Below, in pieces: positions 23,910-32,873 of a DNA stretch of 39,695 nucleotides. The notes below the pieces were generated by a model. It was not told where the DNA came from. It saw nothing but the letters and a program-made list of their open reading frames with translations, and did no database searches. Within the stretch, counting starts at the first letter, position 1. Each line of letters starts with the position of its first letter. Both the position numbers and the translations under genes were made by a program. This DNA is from an uncultured Lachnospiraceae bacterium (GTDB lineage: Bacteria > Bacillota > Clostridia > Lachnospirales > Lachnospiraceae): assembly GCA_947063675.1 (NCBI GenBank), contig CAMSTM010000011.1, forward strand, positions 1-39,695. The letters are read 5' to 3'.

Positions 23910-25001
23910 ATGAAAAAATTATTTGACGATGATGACGACGAGCATTTTGGCTTTGAAAAATCAAGGATACTGGTGACGGTGGTTCCCTTCGTACTTATTA
24001 TTATCATTCTTGCCGTCACATTGATTGTGAATAACCTGAAAAAGGCCGACAAAGGCCCGGACGGGGACAGCGACGATTTACAGCAGAGCATTATGGATTA
24101 TGCGGATGAAAACAAGGGGGCGGAGGATGCGGATTCTTCCGTGCCGGTCAGCGCGGGATTTATGGTGACGGAAGAGCATGGACAGGATGAGGATAGTGAT
24201 TCAGAGGAGTCTGATGAGCAGGAGAGCGCGTCACCGGAGAAAACGCCAGAGAAAAACACTGTACCGGCAGCCAGCCCGACGCCTGTAAGGGAAGCAATGA
24301 AACCCGGAAAGAAAGATTACAGCAAGGTGGAATTCCATAAGGACGAACAGCTTCGGGATATGATGGCTTACTGGGCGGATAATAACCAGAAGGCAATCAA
24401 CGACCTTGTTTATCTCGACCACTATGTGGCAATGTCTTACAGCCTTAAGGGAACCAATAACTTTTACTATTACGGTGATTTGGACGGGAACGGCAAGCCG
24501 GGGGGAAAGGGAATTGCCGTGTATTCGGATAACAGATATTATTACGGCGACTGGAAGGATGGTGTGAGAAGCGGTCAGGGAACCTGGATTCATTTTCATA
24601 TCCATTTTACAAAAAATACGGACGATTTATATACTGCCCATCAGTATACAGGAAGCTGGGCGAATGATTTGCCCGACGGGGAAGGCTCCGAGCACTATGA
24701 TTATGACATGTCTCTCCTGAAGGAGAATCAGGGGTATAACGCCAATCTGATTGGAAGCTATTCGGCAGGGCTGATTAACGGGGAGTTTTATATGACCAAT
24801 ATCTATTCTGACAATAACTCCAAGGAATGGAACGGGACGGCGGAACACGGCTCCTGGACTTATATGAGCAAGAACAGGGATAAGAAAGGGAACGGGCCGG
24901 TTCTGGTGGAAACGACGAATCCTGATAATTATATCTGGATGCACCCCAATAAAAATGTTAATATCGGCGTGCCCTGCCTGTTTTTCCCCGCAGAGTCCTG
25001 A
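23910..25001 (+). CDS. MORN-repeat single-pass membrane protein
   Basis: I do not know a named family for the whole 363-aa protein. Seen: a short N-terminus with a DDDDDE acidic run; one membrane segment (about 18-40); a low-complexity Asp/Glu/Ser/Pro-rich stretch (45-140); then MORN-like repeats from about 180 on (YYYGDLDGNG, YYYGDWKDGVRSGQGTW, YTGSWANDLPDGEGSEHY, IGSYSAGLINGEFYM). MORN repeats form beta-hairpin arrays that bind lipids or proteins. The charge pattern suggests the repeat domain lies outside the cell. ATG 23910 is chosen for GGGAGG just upstream over ATG 23898. It lies alone between a terminator and the next gene with its own possible promoter. Confidence 0.8.
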   Translation: MKKLFDDDDDEHFGFEKSRILVTVVPFVLIIIILAVTLIVNNLKKADKGPDGDSDDLQQSIMDYADENKGAEDADSSVPVSAGFMVTEEHGQDEDSDSEESDEQESASPEKTPEKNTVPAASPTPVREAMKPGKKDYSKVEFHKDEQLRDMMAYWADNNQKAINDLVYLDHYVAMSYSLKGTNNFYYYGDLDGNGKPGGKGIAVYSDNRYYYGDWKDGVRSGQGTWIHFHIHFTKNTDDLYTAHQYTGSWANDLPDGEGSEHYDYDMSLLKENQGYNANLIGSYSAGLINGEFYMTNIYSDNNSKEWNGTAEHGSWTYMSKNRDKKGNGPVLVETTNPDNYIWMHPNKNVNIGVPCLFFPAES

Positions 25002-25075
25002 TTTGCTTCCTGGTTTTTCATTTAGAAGATTTCCGGGCATATAGAAACAGACGGCAGAAAAATAAGAAAAAGAAG

Positions 25076-25104
25076 TGGAAACCATGGCTGTTCCGTAGTA
25101 AAAT
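25076..25104 (+). promoter_or_regulatory. Possible promoter of the second zinc-ribbon gene
   Basis: TGGAAA (25076-25081) and TAAAAT (25099-25104) are 17 bases apart. The -35 is weak (4 of 6) and the -10 good (5 of 6). The ribosome site AAGGAGG follows before ATG 25138. Confidence 0.45.
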
Positions 25105-25137
25105 ATTAACAGGGGATTACGAAGGAGGTATGGGGAT

Positions 25138-25908
25138 ATGGCATGGTGTCCAAAGTGTAAAAGCGAGTATGTGGAGGGGATTAAGGTTTGCGCGGACTGC
25201 GGATGTGAACTGGTGGAGAATCTGCCAAAGGACGGGGCATCCAACGGAGAGGATATCTTTAAAATATCAGGTGTTATACATATTCGTCCCGATATTGAGC
25301 CTCTTATGCAGGCATTAAAGGAAAACAGCGGCGATACATTGGAATCGGAGGAAGACTTTCAGTTTGAGGAGGAAGAGCCCCGCCCGAAGTATCAGCCGGT
25401 TTATGTAAATAATGAGGAGAAGGCGGAGGACAACAGAACATCCGGGTATACGCTTCTTACCGTGGGCGGCGTTGGATTTATCGCAGTAATGCTGATATTC
25501 TTTGACGTGATAAATGTGGCGGCGCTGCAGAGAAACAAGTATATGATTACGGGTGTTATGGGAGTGCTTTTCCTTCTTTTTATTATCATGGGAGCTATTT
25601 CCATGAGAAATTCAAAGATTTTCAGGAAGAAAGCGGGAAAAGAAAACAACCTGACTATAGAAATAAAAAAATGGTGCACCTCAAATCTCAGGGAGGAGGA
25701 GATTGACAGTCTGCTTGACCTTTCAGGAGAGCAGGAGGAGCTGAAGTATTTCCAGAGGATTGATTATGTGAAGAAGGCCATTCAAAAACAGTTTGTAAAT
25801 CTGGACGAGGCGTATCTGGACAGGCTGGTGGAGGAGGTTTACACGGAAATTTTTCGGGAAGTTTTGAATAACGGCTTTGGCGACGATTCAGAAGATGCCG
25901 ATGCCTGA
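25138..25908 (+). CDS. Zinc-ribbon membrane protein of unknown function
   Basis: The 256-aa protein starts with a zinc ribbon (C4, C7, C18, C21), followed by a segment (about 35-95) rich in acidic residues with IHIRPDIEPLMQAL, two membrane segments (about 103-124 and 136-156) and a helical C-terminal cytosolic domain (165-256) with EEIDSLLDLSGEQEELKYFQRIDYVKKAI. Both ends would be cytosolic. The early part recalls signal-transducing 'DUF2007'-like and tail-anchored zinc-ribbon proteins, but I cannot name a family. AAGGAGG before ATG 25138 fixes the start. It resembles the protein at 19978 only in having an N-terminal zinc ribbon before a membrane segment. Confidence 0.8.
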   Translation: MAWCPKCKSEYVEGIKVCADCGCELVENLPKDGASNGEDIFKISGVIHIRPDIEPLMQALKENSGDTLESEEDFQFEEEEPRPKYQPVYVNNEEKAEDNRTSGYTLLTVGGVGFIAVMLIFFDVINVAALQRNKYMITGVMGVLFLLFIIMGAISMRNSKIFRKKAGKENNLTIEIKKWCTSNLREEEIDSLLDLSGEQEELKYFQRIDYVKKAIQKQFVNLDEAYLDRLVEEVYTEIFREVLNNGFGDDSEDADA

Positions 25909-25970
25909 AATATTTCAGCGTGCGGAGAGAGTGTGGGCATGCCGGCGAATGCCGCGGTGTGGAGGAGTCA

Positions 25971-26450
25971 ATGAAGATTACTCTTATTTGCGTAGGGAAA
26001 ATTAAAGAAGATTTTTACAGGAAAGCCGTTTTGGAATATGAAAAACGGCTTTCAAGATATTGCAATCTGGAAATTATCGAGGTGGCGGATGAAAAAACGC
26101 CTGAAGGCGCCGGCACGGCTATGGAAGAACAGATAAAAGAGCGGGAGGCAGACCGGATTTTGAAGCATGTGAAGGAGGACGCTTACGTCATATCCCTTGA
26201 GATTGCAGGATGGCAGCCGGATTCCCTGAAGTTTGCAGAGGAGATGAACCGTCTGGCCATTCAGGGAAAGAGCCATATCCAGTTTATTATAGGCGGCTCC
26301 TTAGGGCTTCACCGAAAGGTATCCCAGGCGGCGGATAAGGCGCTCGGCTTTTCCAATATGACATTTCCCCATCAGCTTATGCGGGTGATTCTGCTTGAGC
26401 AGATATACCGGAGCTATCGTATTATAAAGGGGGAACCCTATCACAAGTGA
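25971..26450 (+). CDS. rlmH: 23S rRNA (pseudouridine-1915-N3)-methyltransferase RlmH
   Basis: The 159-aa product is the usual RlmH length and a SPOUT-fold, S-adenosylmethionine-dependent methyltransferase acting on helix 69 of 23S rRNA in assembled ribosomes. Seen: KITLICVGKIKEDFY at the start, the SAM-binding FIIGGSLGLHRKV, and the conserved C-terminus HQLMRVILLEQIYRSYRI with GEPYHK. ATG 25971 follows GGAGG at 25960-25965; the frame is open to 25920 but the conserved start fixes it. Confidence 0.97.
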   Translation: MKITLICVGKIKEDFYRKAVLEYEKRLSRYCNLEIIEVADEKTPEGAGTAMEEQIKEREADRILKHVKEDAYVISLEIAGWQPDSLKFAEEMNRLAIQGKSHIQFIIGGSLGLHRKVSQAADKALGFSNMTFPHQLMRVILLEQIYRSYRIIKGEPYHK

Positions 26451-26533
26451 CTTATTCTGAGTAAGATTCAGGAAAAATTCCATTTGACAAAAGAAGCAGC
26501 CAGAAGCGGAACTATTATGTGAGGTGACAGAAT

Positions 26534-27838
26534 ATGAGAATGTATGACCTGATTATGAAAAAAAGAAACGGCGGCGCCCTTTCAAAGGAAGAAATTTATT
26601 TTATGGTGGACGGATATACGAAGGGGGAAATTCCCGATTACCAGATGTCCGCCATGATGATGGCCGTCTATTTTGTGGGCATGAACGAGGAGGAAACCCT
26701 TCATCTCACCATGGCCATGGCTCACAGCGGCGAGATGCTGGATTTATCGGCAATTGACGGTATCAAGGTGGATAAGCACAGTACCGGCGGCGTGGGCGAC
26801 AAGACGTCTCTTGCGCTGACTCCCATGGTGGCTGCCTGCGGTGTGAAGATTGCAAAGATGAGCGGCCGGGGGCTGGGGCACACAGGTGGAACTATCGATA
26901 AGCTTGAGAGCTTTGCGGGATTTTCAACTGCCATTTCAACAGAGGATTTCTTTAAGAATGTAAATGAGATTGGGATTTCCATTATGGGACAGACGAAGGA
27001 ACTGGCGCCTGCAGATAAGCTTTTGTATGCTCTGCGTGACGTGACGGCTACGGTGGATAATATGTCGCTGATAGCTTCCTCTATCATGAGCAAAAAGCTG
27101 GCGGCGGGGGCGGATGCCATTGTTCTGGATGTAAAGACGGGAAGCGGCGCTTTTATGAAAAAGGAGGCGGACGCATTTGCACTGGCAAAAGAAATGGTGC
27201 AGCTCGGTAAAAACGCAGGGAGGAATACGGCCGCAGTAGTGTCCGATATGGACCAGCCTCTTGGCTTTGCCGTGGGGAACGCCCTGGAGGTAAAGGAGGC
27301 AATCGAAACCCTGAAGGGAAACGGGCCGGAGGATTTCATGGAGCTTTGTCTGACGCTGGGTTCTTATATGCTTCTTATGGGGGGCGCGGCAAAGACAGAG
27401 GAAGAAGGGCGCGGAATGCTTAAGGAGGCTGTTGCAGACGGAAGGGCGCTTCGGAAGCTGGCGGAGTTTGTAAAGGCCCAGGGCGGCGACGAAAAAATGG
27501 TTTACGAGCCGGAGCTTTTGCCAAAGGCCCGGATGGTAGTACCGGTTCCTGCAGAAGAAGACGGCTATGTGGAAAGGCTTATCTGCGACGAAGTGGGGAT
27601 TTGTTCTCTGATATTAGGCGGAGGGCGGGAGACGAAGGAAAGCGTCATCGACTTGTCCGTGGGAATTGTGCTTGAAAAGAAGGTGGGAGCGCAGGTGAAA
27701 AAGGGCGACGTGCTGGCATGGCTCCACGCCAACGATTCCGAAAAGCTCCGGGCGGCAAAGGAAAGGCTTCTTGCCGCTTATACCATCGGGAAAGATAAAA
27801 AAAGCGAGGGAAAGGTTATCATAGGTATTGTGAAATAA
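26534..27838 (+). CDS. pdp: Pyrimidine-nucleoside phosphorylase
   Basis: The 434-aa enzyme splits uridine, thymidine or deoxyuridine with phosphate, releasing the base for salvage. Seen: the family start MRMYDLIMKKRNGGALSKEEI, the phosphate-binding and signature region DKHSTGGVGDKTSL followed by KMSGRGLGHTGGTIDKLE (near residues 80-120), and a C-terminal PYNP domain with VGGG-like and KKGDVLAWLHAN features. It belongs to the Gram-positive homodimeric Pdp/DeoA group; thymidine versus broad pyrimidine preference is not fixed by the sequence. GAGGTG precedes ATG 26534, and a T-rich terminator follows. No deoC or cdd gene is adjacent. Confidence 0.95.
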   Translation: MRMYDLIMKKRNGGALSKEEIYFMVDGYTKGEIPDYQMSAMMMAVYFVGMNEEETLHLTMAMAHSGEMLDLSAIDGIKVDKHSTGGVGDKTSLALTPMVAACGVKIAKMSGRGLGHTGGTIDKLESFAGFSTAISTEDFFKNVNEIGISIMGQTKELAPADKLLYALRDVTATVDNMSLIASSIMSKKLAAGADAIVLDVKTGSGAFMKKEADAFALAKEMVQLGKNAGRNTAAVVSDMDQPLGFAVGNALEVKEAIETLKGNGPEDFMELCLTLGSYMLLMGGAAKTEEEGRGMLKEAVADGRALRKLAEFVKAQGGDEKMVYEPELLPKARMVVPVPAEEDGYVERLICDEVGICSLILGGGRETKESVIDLSVGIVLEKKVGAQVKKGDVLAWLHANDSEKLRAAKERLLAAYTIGKDKKSEGKVIIGIVK

Positions 27839-27897
27839 ATGTATTCTGAACGGCCGGCCGGCGCAGTGCGGCAGCATTTGTTTACTGCAAAATATTG

Positions 27898-27930
27898 AAA
27901 CGGCAAAACAGGTATAGCCCCGTTTTTTTT
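27898..27930 (+). terminator. Terminator after pdp
   Basis: AAACGG (27898-27903) pairs with CCGTTT (27920-27925), followed by eight T residues (27923-27930). The stem is short and the loop long (16 bases), so it is weaker than usual. Confidence 0.55.
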
Positions 27931-27940
27931 CTCATATAGT
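27914..27940 (+). promoter_or_regulatory. Possible sigma-E type (sporulation) promoter of yqfC
   Basis: ATA (27914-27916) and CATATAGT (27933-27940) are 16 bases apart, fitting the general mother-cell sigma-E pattern ATA-N16-18-CATAnnnT. It overlaps the T-run of the previous terminator. If real, the transcript would begin at about the first ATG (27946). Confidence 0.4.
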
Positions 27941-27945
27941 ATGGT

Positions 27946-28284
27946 ATGAGAAAGAAAATCAAAAATAAGTATAAAAGCAACTGGAATCAGACGAGAGAGG
28001 AACGGGCGGGGGAAAAGAAGGTTACAGGAAGGGAGCTCATGGTAGAGTCCCTGAAACTCCCCAAGGATTCTCTTTTAGGGGCGTCCATCATCACCCTGAC
28101 AGGAAATACGGACGCCTTTGTGGAAAATTATAAAGGAATTCTGGAATATACCAGCACGGTGATTCTTCTGCAGGGAAAAACCTGCAAGATAGAAATCTGC
28201 GGAAAAAGGCTGACGATAGTCTATTATACCAATGAGGATATGAAAATCAGCGGATGGATAGAATCCGTCCGGTATTTATCCTGA
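27946..28284 (+). CDS. yqfC: Sporulation protein YqfC (YabP/YqfC family)
   Basis: The 112-aa protein has a basic N-terminus and the core KLPKDSLLGASIITLTGN, FVENYKGILEY and IVYYTNEDMKISGWIESVRYL of the YabP/YqfC family, which in spore formers is made in the mother cell. No ribosome site precedes ATG 27946, and a possible promoter directly abuts it, so it would be leaderless. The next in-frame ATG (28039) has GGAAGGGAG before it and gives an 81-aa protein lacking the basic end. The longer form is listed because homologs usually keep a basic N-terminus; the start is uncertain. yqfD follows. Confidence 0.85.
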   Translation: MRKKIKNKYKSNWNQTREERAGEKKVTGRELMVESLKLPKDSLLGASIITLTGNTDAFVENYKGILEYTSTVILLQGKTCKIEICGKRLTIVYYTNEDMKISGWIESVRYLS

Positions 28285-28322
28285 TATGCAGGGAAAACCA
28301 AAAAAGACATTTGAGGTGCGGT

Positions 28323-29600
28323 ATGATACAGATTATTCGTTACATAAAGGGATATCTTGCCATCAGGGTTTTTGGCTTTTCACCGGAAAGATTCATGAAT
28401 CTTTGCAGCCATCACAATATATTTTTATGGGACGTTGAAAACCACGGTGATTACTATGCTATGAAAATCAGCCTGAAAGGGTTTTACCGGTTAAGGGGCA
28501 TTACCAGAAAAACAGGTACAAGGGTAGTCATAACAAGGCGTTATGGACTGCCCTTTCTTTCTACGCGGCTCTGGCGGCGGAGAATTTTTCTGCTTGGTCT
28601 TTTGGGGAGCCTTGCCTTCTGGATTTGGATGTCCCGGTTTATCTGGGCGGTGGAGATAGAGGGAAATTATTATGTGACCACGGATGTGTTTGAGGATTTT
28701 CTTTCCCGGAGCGGAATAGAAGTGGGGATGAAAAAGGACGACGTGCAGATTGAAAGTCTGGAAAAGGCAATCCGCACACAGTTTGATATTGTAACCTGGA
28801 CTTCCGCACAGATAGACGGCACAAGGCTTCTTATCAGAGTAAAGGAAAATGATTTGATTATGGCGGAGGATAAGGAGACGGATGAAATTTCCGGGGAGGG
28901 AATGGACCTGGTAGCCGGAAAAGAAGGCGAAATTGTGAGCATTGTCACAAGAAGCGGCGTTCCGAAGGTGACGGCCGGAATGACGGTGGCAAGGGGGGAT
29001 ATTCTGGTGGAGGGCGGCGTTCCCATTATGAACGAGGACGGGACGGTGAAACGCTATGATTTCTGCGTGGCGGACGCCGATATCATGCTCAGATGCCTTT
29101 ATAACCTGAAAGAGGAAATAGGGGAAAAGCATGAGGAAAAAAAATATTCCGGGAATGAAAAAAAGTATCCGTTCCTGATGTTTGGCACAAAAAAAATTAA
29201 GATGCCGAATTTCGGGGAAAAATATGAGATGTACGACGTGGTGGAGGAAAAAAACCAGTTAAGGCTGTTTGAAAATTACTACCTTCCGGTATATTTTGGA
29301 AGGGATGTCGTCAGGGAATATGCCCTCGAGGAAAAAGTTTATACAAGGGATGAGGTAAAAGAGCTTTTTGAGGCGAAAATCCAAAATTTTATAGAAAGTT
29401 TACAGGAAAAAGGGGTACAAATTATAGAAAAAAATGTTACAATAAGTAAAGCTTCCGCAGTATGGAAAATGAATGTGGATTTTCTGGCGGTAGAAAAAAC
29501 CGGCTTGTCCCAACGGACAACGCTTTTGCAGACAGAAGACGGCTTTGAAACCGGAGAGGACGGCGGGGAGGAATCCTCCGATTTGCAGCTTACGGATTAG
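28323..29600 (+). CDS. yqfD: Sporulation protein YqfD
   Basis: The 425-aa membrane protein (close to the length of Bacillus YqfD) contains the early IKGYLAIRVFGFSPERFMN and a single strong membrane segment after an Arg-rich stop (about 86-108), followed by VEIEGNYYVTTD and the GxxxG-like IRVKEND segment, with a large outside domain. It is required for or associated with normal spore formation in Bacillus, with the detailed role unclear. ATG 28323 follows GAGGTG; the frame is open upstream. The yqfC-yqfD pair is normal, and phoH comes next. Confidence 0.93.
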   Translation: MIQIIRYIKGYLAIRVFGFSPERFMNLCSHHNIFLWDVENHGDYYAMKISLKGFYRLRGITRKTGTRVVITRRYGLPFLSTRLWRRRIFLLGLLGSLAFWIWMSRFIWAVEIEGNYYVTTDVFEDFLSRSGIEVGMKKDDVQIESLEKAIRTQFDIVTWTSAQIDGTRLLIRVKENDLIMAEDKETDEISGEGMDLVAGKEGEIVSIVTRSGVPKVTAGMTVARGDILVEGGVPIMNEDGTVKRYDFCVADADIMLRCLYNLKEEIGEKHEEKKYSGNEKKYPFLMFGTKKIKMPNFGEKYEMYDVVEEKNQLRLFENYYLPVYFGRDVVREYALEEKVYTRDEVKELFEAKIQNFIESLQEKGVQIIEKNVTISKASAVWKMNVDFLAVEKTGLSQRTTLLQTEDGFETGEDGGEESSDLQLTD

Positions 29601-29636
29601 CAGAAGCGGAAGGACGGTAATTATCAGGAGAGATAA

Positions 29637-30668
29637 ATGGAAGATATTTCAGAAGTGATAAGGATGCCGGTGCAGGCCATGCAGGCGGTATTCGGACAGT
29701 TCGACGACCACATCAAAAAGCTGGAGAGACAGCTTAAGGTAACGATTGTGGACAGGAACGGGGAAGTGAGGATAAGCGGCGGCGCTCCCGGCGTGAGAAA
29801 GGCCAGGGCGGTTCTCCATGAGCTTACGGAATTATCAATGAGAGGAAATCAGATAGAGGAACAGAATGTGGATTATGCAATCGCTATGAGTATGGAAGAC
29901 AATGAGGACGTATTGCTTGAAATAGATAAGGACTGTATCTGCCATACGGTGTCGGGCAAGCCGGTCAAGCCCAAGACGCTGGGGCAGAAGCAGTATGTGG
30001 ACGCCATCCGCAATAATATGATTGTGTTTGGCTTAGGACCGGCTGGAACGGGAAAAACCTACCTTGCCATGGCCATGGCGATAACGGCTTTTAAAAATCA
30101 GGAGGCGGAAAGAATTATTTTAACCCGCCCGGCTATCGAAGCCGGCGAAAAGCTGGGCTTCCTTCCGGGAGATTTACAAAGCAAGGTTGACCCTTATCTT
30201 CGTCCGCTTTACGATGCGCTCCACCAGATAATGGGAGCTGAAACCTTCCTGAAAAATATGGAAAAGGGTCTGATTGAGGTCGCCCCTTTAGCCTACATGC
30301 GCGGACGTACGTTGGACAATGCCTATATCATTCTGGACGAAGCGCAGAATACAACGCCGGCTCAGATGAAAATGTTTCTGACAAGAATAGGCTTCGGCTC
30401 GAAAGTGATTATCACCGGCGACGCAACCCAGAAAGATCTGATGCCCGGCGCGGCGTCGGGGTTGGATGTGGCTTCGAAGGTTCTGCGGAATATCGAGGGG
30501 ATATCTTTCTGTCATTTAAGCAGTAAGGACGTGGTGAGGCATCCGCTGGTGCAGAAAATCGTAAAGGCCTATGAGGACTACGAAGAAAAGGAAAAGCGCA
30601 GCGAAAAACGCAGGAGCAGAAATGTATACGGGAACAGTTCCCATGGAAATCCACGGCGTAATTCCTGA
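29637..30668 (+). CDS. phoH: PhoH family ATPase
   Basis: The 343-aa protein is a P-loop ATPase linked to RNA metabolism and stress. Seen: an N-terminal KH-like stretch (about 20-70), Walker A GPAGTGKTYLA (near residue 133), the LTRPAIEAGEKLGFLPGD loop, AYIILDEAQNTTP as Walker B, and ITGDATQ and C-terminal basic tail. It follows yqfCD and precedes ybeY, as in many Firmicutes. In Bacillus pgpH (yqfF) lies between phoH and ybeY; here it is missing and the gap is 62 bases. AGGAG precedes ATG 29637. Confidence 0.95.
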   Translation: MEDISEVIRMPVQAMQAVFGQFDDHIKKLERQLKVTIVDRNGEVRISGGAPGVRKARAVLHELTELSMRGNQIEEQNVDYAIAMSMEDNEDVLLEIDKDCICHTVSGKPVKPKTLGQKQYVDAIRNNMIVFGLGPAGTGKTYLAMAMAITAFKNQEAERIILTRPAIEAGEKLGFLPGDLQSKVDPYLRPLYDALHQIMGAETFLKNMEKGLIEVAPLAYMRGRTLDNAYIILDEAQNTTPAQMKMFLTRIGFGSKVIITGDATQKDLMPGAASGLDVASKVLRNIEGISFCHLSSKDVVRHPLVQKIVKAYEDYEEKEKRSEKRRSRNVYGNSSHGNPRRNS

Positions 30669-30730
30669 ATCGGGACAGAGAATACCGGCATAGAGCCGGA
30701 TTTTGCAGCACGAAGGAGGACAGGCTATAA

Positions 30731-31234
30731 ATGGCTTTCTTTATAGAAAACGAAATTGGCGCGGATTTTGGGTTTGATATCCAAAAGGTGGCGGAAGAGG
30801 TTATGGAGGAAACCCTCACGGCGGAAAACTGCCCCTATGAAGTACAGGTAAACCTTCTGATTACGGATAATGAAGGTATCCATGAAATCAACAGACAGCA
30901 CAGGGGGGTGGACGCTCCCACAGACGTGCTTTCCTTTCCTATGATATGCTTTGAAAAGGAATCGGATTTTGCCGCAGCAGAGGCGGACGAGGCGGATTAT
31001 TTCGAGCCGGAGAGCGGCGAGCTGGTTTTGGGCGATATTATAATTTCCGCCGATAAGGTCAGGGAACAGGCGGATAAATACGGGCACTCCACAAAAAGAG
31101 AATTTGCATTTCTTATAGCGCACAGTATGCTCCATCTTTGCGGATATGACCACGTGGAAGATAATGCGGCAAAAGAAATGGAACAAAAGCAGGAACAGGT
31201 GCTTGCAGCCCTTGGAATTACGAGAGAAAACTGA
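30731..31234 (+). CDS. ybeY: Endoribonuclease/rRNA maturation factor YbeY
   Basis: The 167-aa metalloprotein acts in 16S rRNA 3' maturation and ribosome quality control. The zinc motif is present as HSMLHLCGYDH (H-x3-H-x5-H) near residues 126-136, with RGVDAPTDVLSFP in the middle and GDIIISADKV. Length is normal. AAGGAGGA lies before ATG 30731. The flippase gene starts 10 bases after its stop. Confidence 0.96.
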   Translation: MAFFIENEIGADFGFDIQKVAEEVMEETLTAENCPYEVQVNLLITDNEGIHEINRQHRGVDAPTDVLSFPMICFEKESDFAAAEADEADYFEPESGELVLGDIIISADKVREQADKYGHSTKREFAFLIAHSMLHLCGYDHVEDNAAKEMEQKQEQVLAALGITREN

Positions 31235-31244
31235 TGGAGTATTT

Positions 31245-32873
31245 ATGAACGCGATAAGAAGAAAAGCGGCTTCGCCGAAAAAAGACAATTACACAATCAT
31301 TACACAGCTTGCCTTACTTATTGTCCTTATTTTCCGGATTCCTCTCGGGCACATAACAGGGGACAAAGGTCTTGCCTATTTCGGCACGGCAAACGAGATA
31401 TTTTTTGTGGCTGCAGGTACGGTTTCATATGGCCTGTCAGAGGCTGTCGCTTTCCATGTCAGATACCGAATGAAAAAGGAGCAGGCAAAGAGTGCGGAAA
31501 AGACTCTGCGTCTTGCGCTTATCTGCGGAGCGGCTGTTGGCGCGCTCTTTAGCGTTCTGTTTGTTTTCGGAGGATTTGCAATTGCGGAAAAGGTTATGCA
31601 TATTCCTCTTGCCGGGCTTTCCCTGTGCGTGATGGCGCCGGCGATTGTCTTTTTTATCCTGACAGGTGTTTTCAGGGGGTATTTTCAGGGAAACGGTTCC
31701 AGAATCCCGGCAATCCATTCTCAGATATTATTTACCTTTTTTCTGTTTGCAGGAGGGCTGACCGGAGCGGCGGTTTTGCACAGCTATGGCAGTAAGGTTT
31801 CCGCTCTGCTTAAGAATGCGGATTATGCGGCTTCTTACGGGGCAATGGGAGCTTCCGTCGGCCTTTTGGCAGCTTCCGTCCTTTGTTTTCTCCACGCGCT
31901 GGTATTATATGCCATTTTCAGGAGGGGTTCCAGAAAGCTGGCTGACCGTGAACTGCAGCGCAACCAGGAATCAGGATTTTATATTTTCAGGATGCTTCTG
32001 GGAACCGGGCTTATGTACTGCCTGTATTATCTGACCTTCCATATTTTGCCGCTTCTTGACCAGTACCTATATTTTTCAACGGGAGAAGCTGTGGGAACTC
32101 TTACCGGCTCATGGGGAATGTATTATGGCAAGTGTCTGGTGGTTATCGGCGTCATATGCGGAGTCATCAGTTTATTCTGCGTGTTTCCCAGGCGCGTTTC
32201 AGCCATACTGGAGAGAGAGGAAAAGCGCTTTGCCAGAGAAAGGCTGGGAATTTTCACTCATCAGTGCGCGGCGGTTGCCATACCGGCTGCCGTATTTCTT
32301 GCCGTGTTTTCTGAAAATATTCTGAGCCTTCTGTTTAAGGGAAATCCCGGCCAGGCGGTGCCATGGCTGCAGTTAGGAAGCCTGATAGTGGTTTTTTATG
32401 TGCCGGGAGCTCTGTTTATGGAAATCTTATTAAAAAACAGGAGGCTGAATTATGTGGTATTTGTCGGCGCGGGCGCATTGCTTATCCATATCGGGGCGGC
32501 CATACTGTTAATCAAGGTTGCAAAGATTGGGATGATGGGGGTAATTATATCTGTTATTTTATTCCACGTTCTGGTGGCGGGAGCAGGATTGTTTCTTATA
32601 AGCCGGCTTTTCGGATATACTCAGGAGTGGATTAAAAGCTTTGTATTTACAATTGTGATTTCTGCGATTGCAGGCGTTATTTCATTGCTTTTGAATAAAC
32701 TGCTGTCTTCGATAATAGGGGCAGGATTTTCAATGCTGATTTGCCTTGCGGCGGGGATTGTTATTTATATGCTTCTTCTGGTGGTGACGCGGGCTTTCCG
32801 GGAAGAAGAACTGGAGGAAATGGCCGGAGGGTGGATTTTGATAAAACTTTCCGAGCGTTTGCATTACATGTAA
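31245..32873 (+). CDS. SpoVB/MVF-like lipid or polysaccharide flippase
   Basis: The 542-aa protein has about 13-14 hydrophobic segments and belongs to the MOP/MVF superfamily (RfbX, SpoVB, MurJ). The GVFRGYFQGNGSRIPAIHSQI segment matches the SpoVB-like region that contacts the lipid. SpoVB-type proteins move lipid II or polysaccharide precursors during spore cortex synthesis, while others export capsule precursors; the gene's place between ybeY and a BofC-like gene favours the sporulation role, but this is inference. The frame is open to 31146; ATG 31245 is preferred after TGGAG because the longer frame would overlap ybeY by 89 bases. Confidence 0.85.
   Translation: MNAIRRKAASPKKDNYTIITQLALLIVLIFRIPLGHITGDKGLAYFGTANEIFFVAAGTVSYGLSEAVAFHVRYRMKKEQAKSAEKTLRLALICGAAVGALFSVLFVFGGFAIAEKVMHIPLAGLSLCVMAPAIVFFILTGVFRGYFQGNGSRIPAIHSQILFTFFLFAGGLTGAAVLHSYGSKVSALLKNADYAASYGAMGASVGLLAASVLCFLHALVLYAIFRRGSRKLADRELQRNQESGFYIFRMLLGTGLMYCLYYLTFHILPLLDQYLYFSTGEAVGTLTGSWGMYYGKCLVVIGVICGVISLFCVFPRRVSAILEREEKRFARERLGIFTHQCAAVAIPAAVFLAVFSENILSLLFKGNPGQAVPWLQLGSLIVVFYVPGALFMEILLKNRRLNYVVFVGAGALLIHIGAAILLIKVAKIGMMGVIISVILFHVLVAGAGLFLISRLFGYTQEWIKSFVFTIVISAIAGVISLLLNKLLSSIIGAGFSMLICLAAGIVIYMLLLVVTRAFREEELEEMAGGWILIKLSERLHYM

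Noticed and set aside
26484-26518. TTGACA plus TATTAT upstream of pdp
   Set aside because: The boxes are 23 bases apart, which does not fit sigma-A spacing; the hexamer at 17 bases is CGGAAC.
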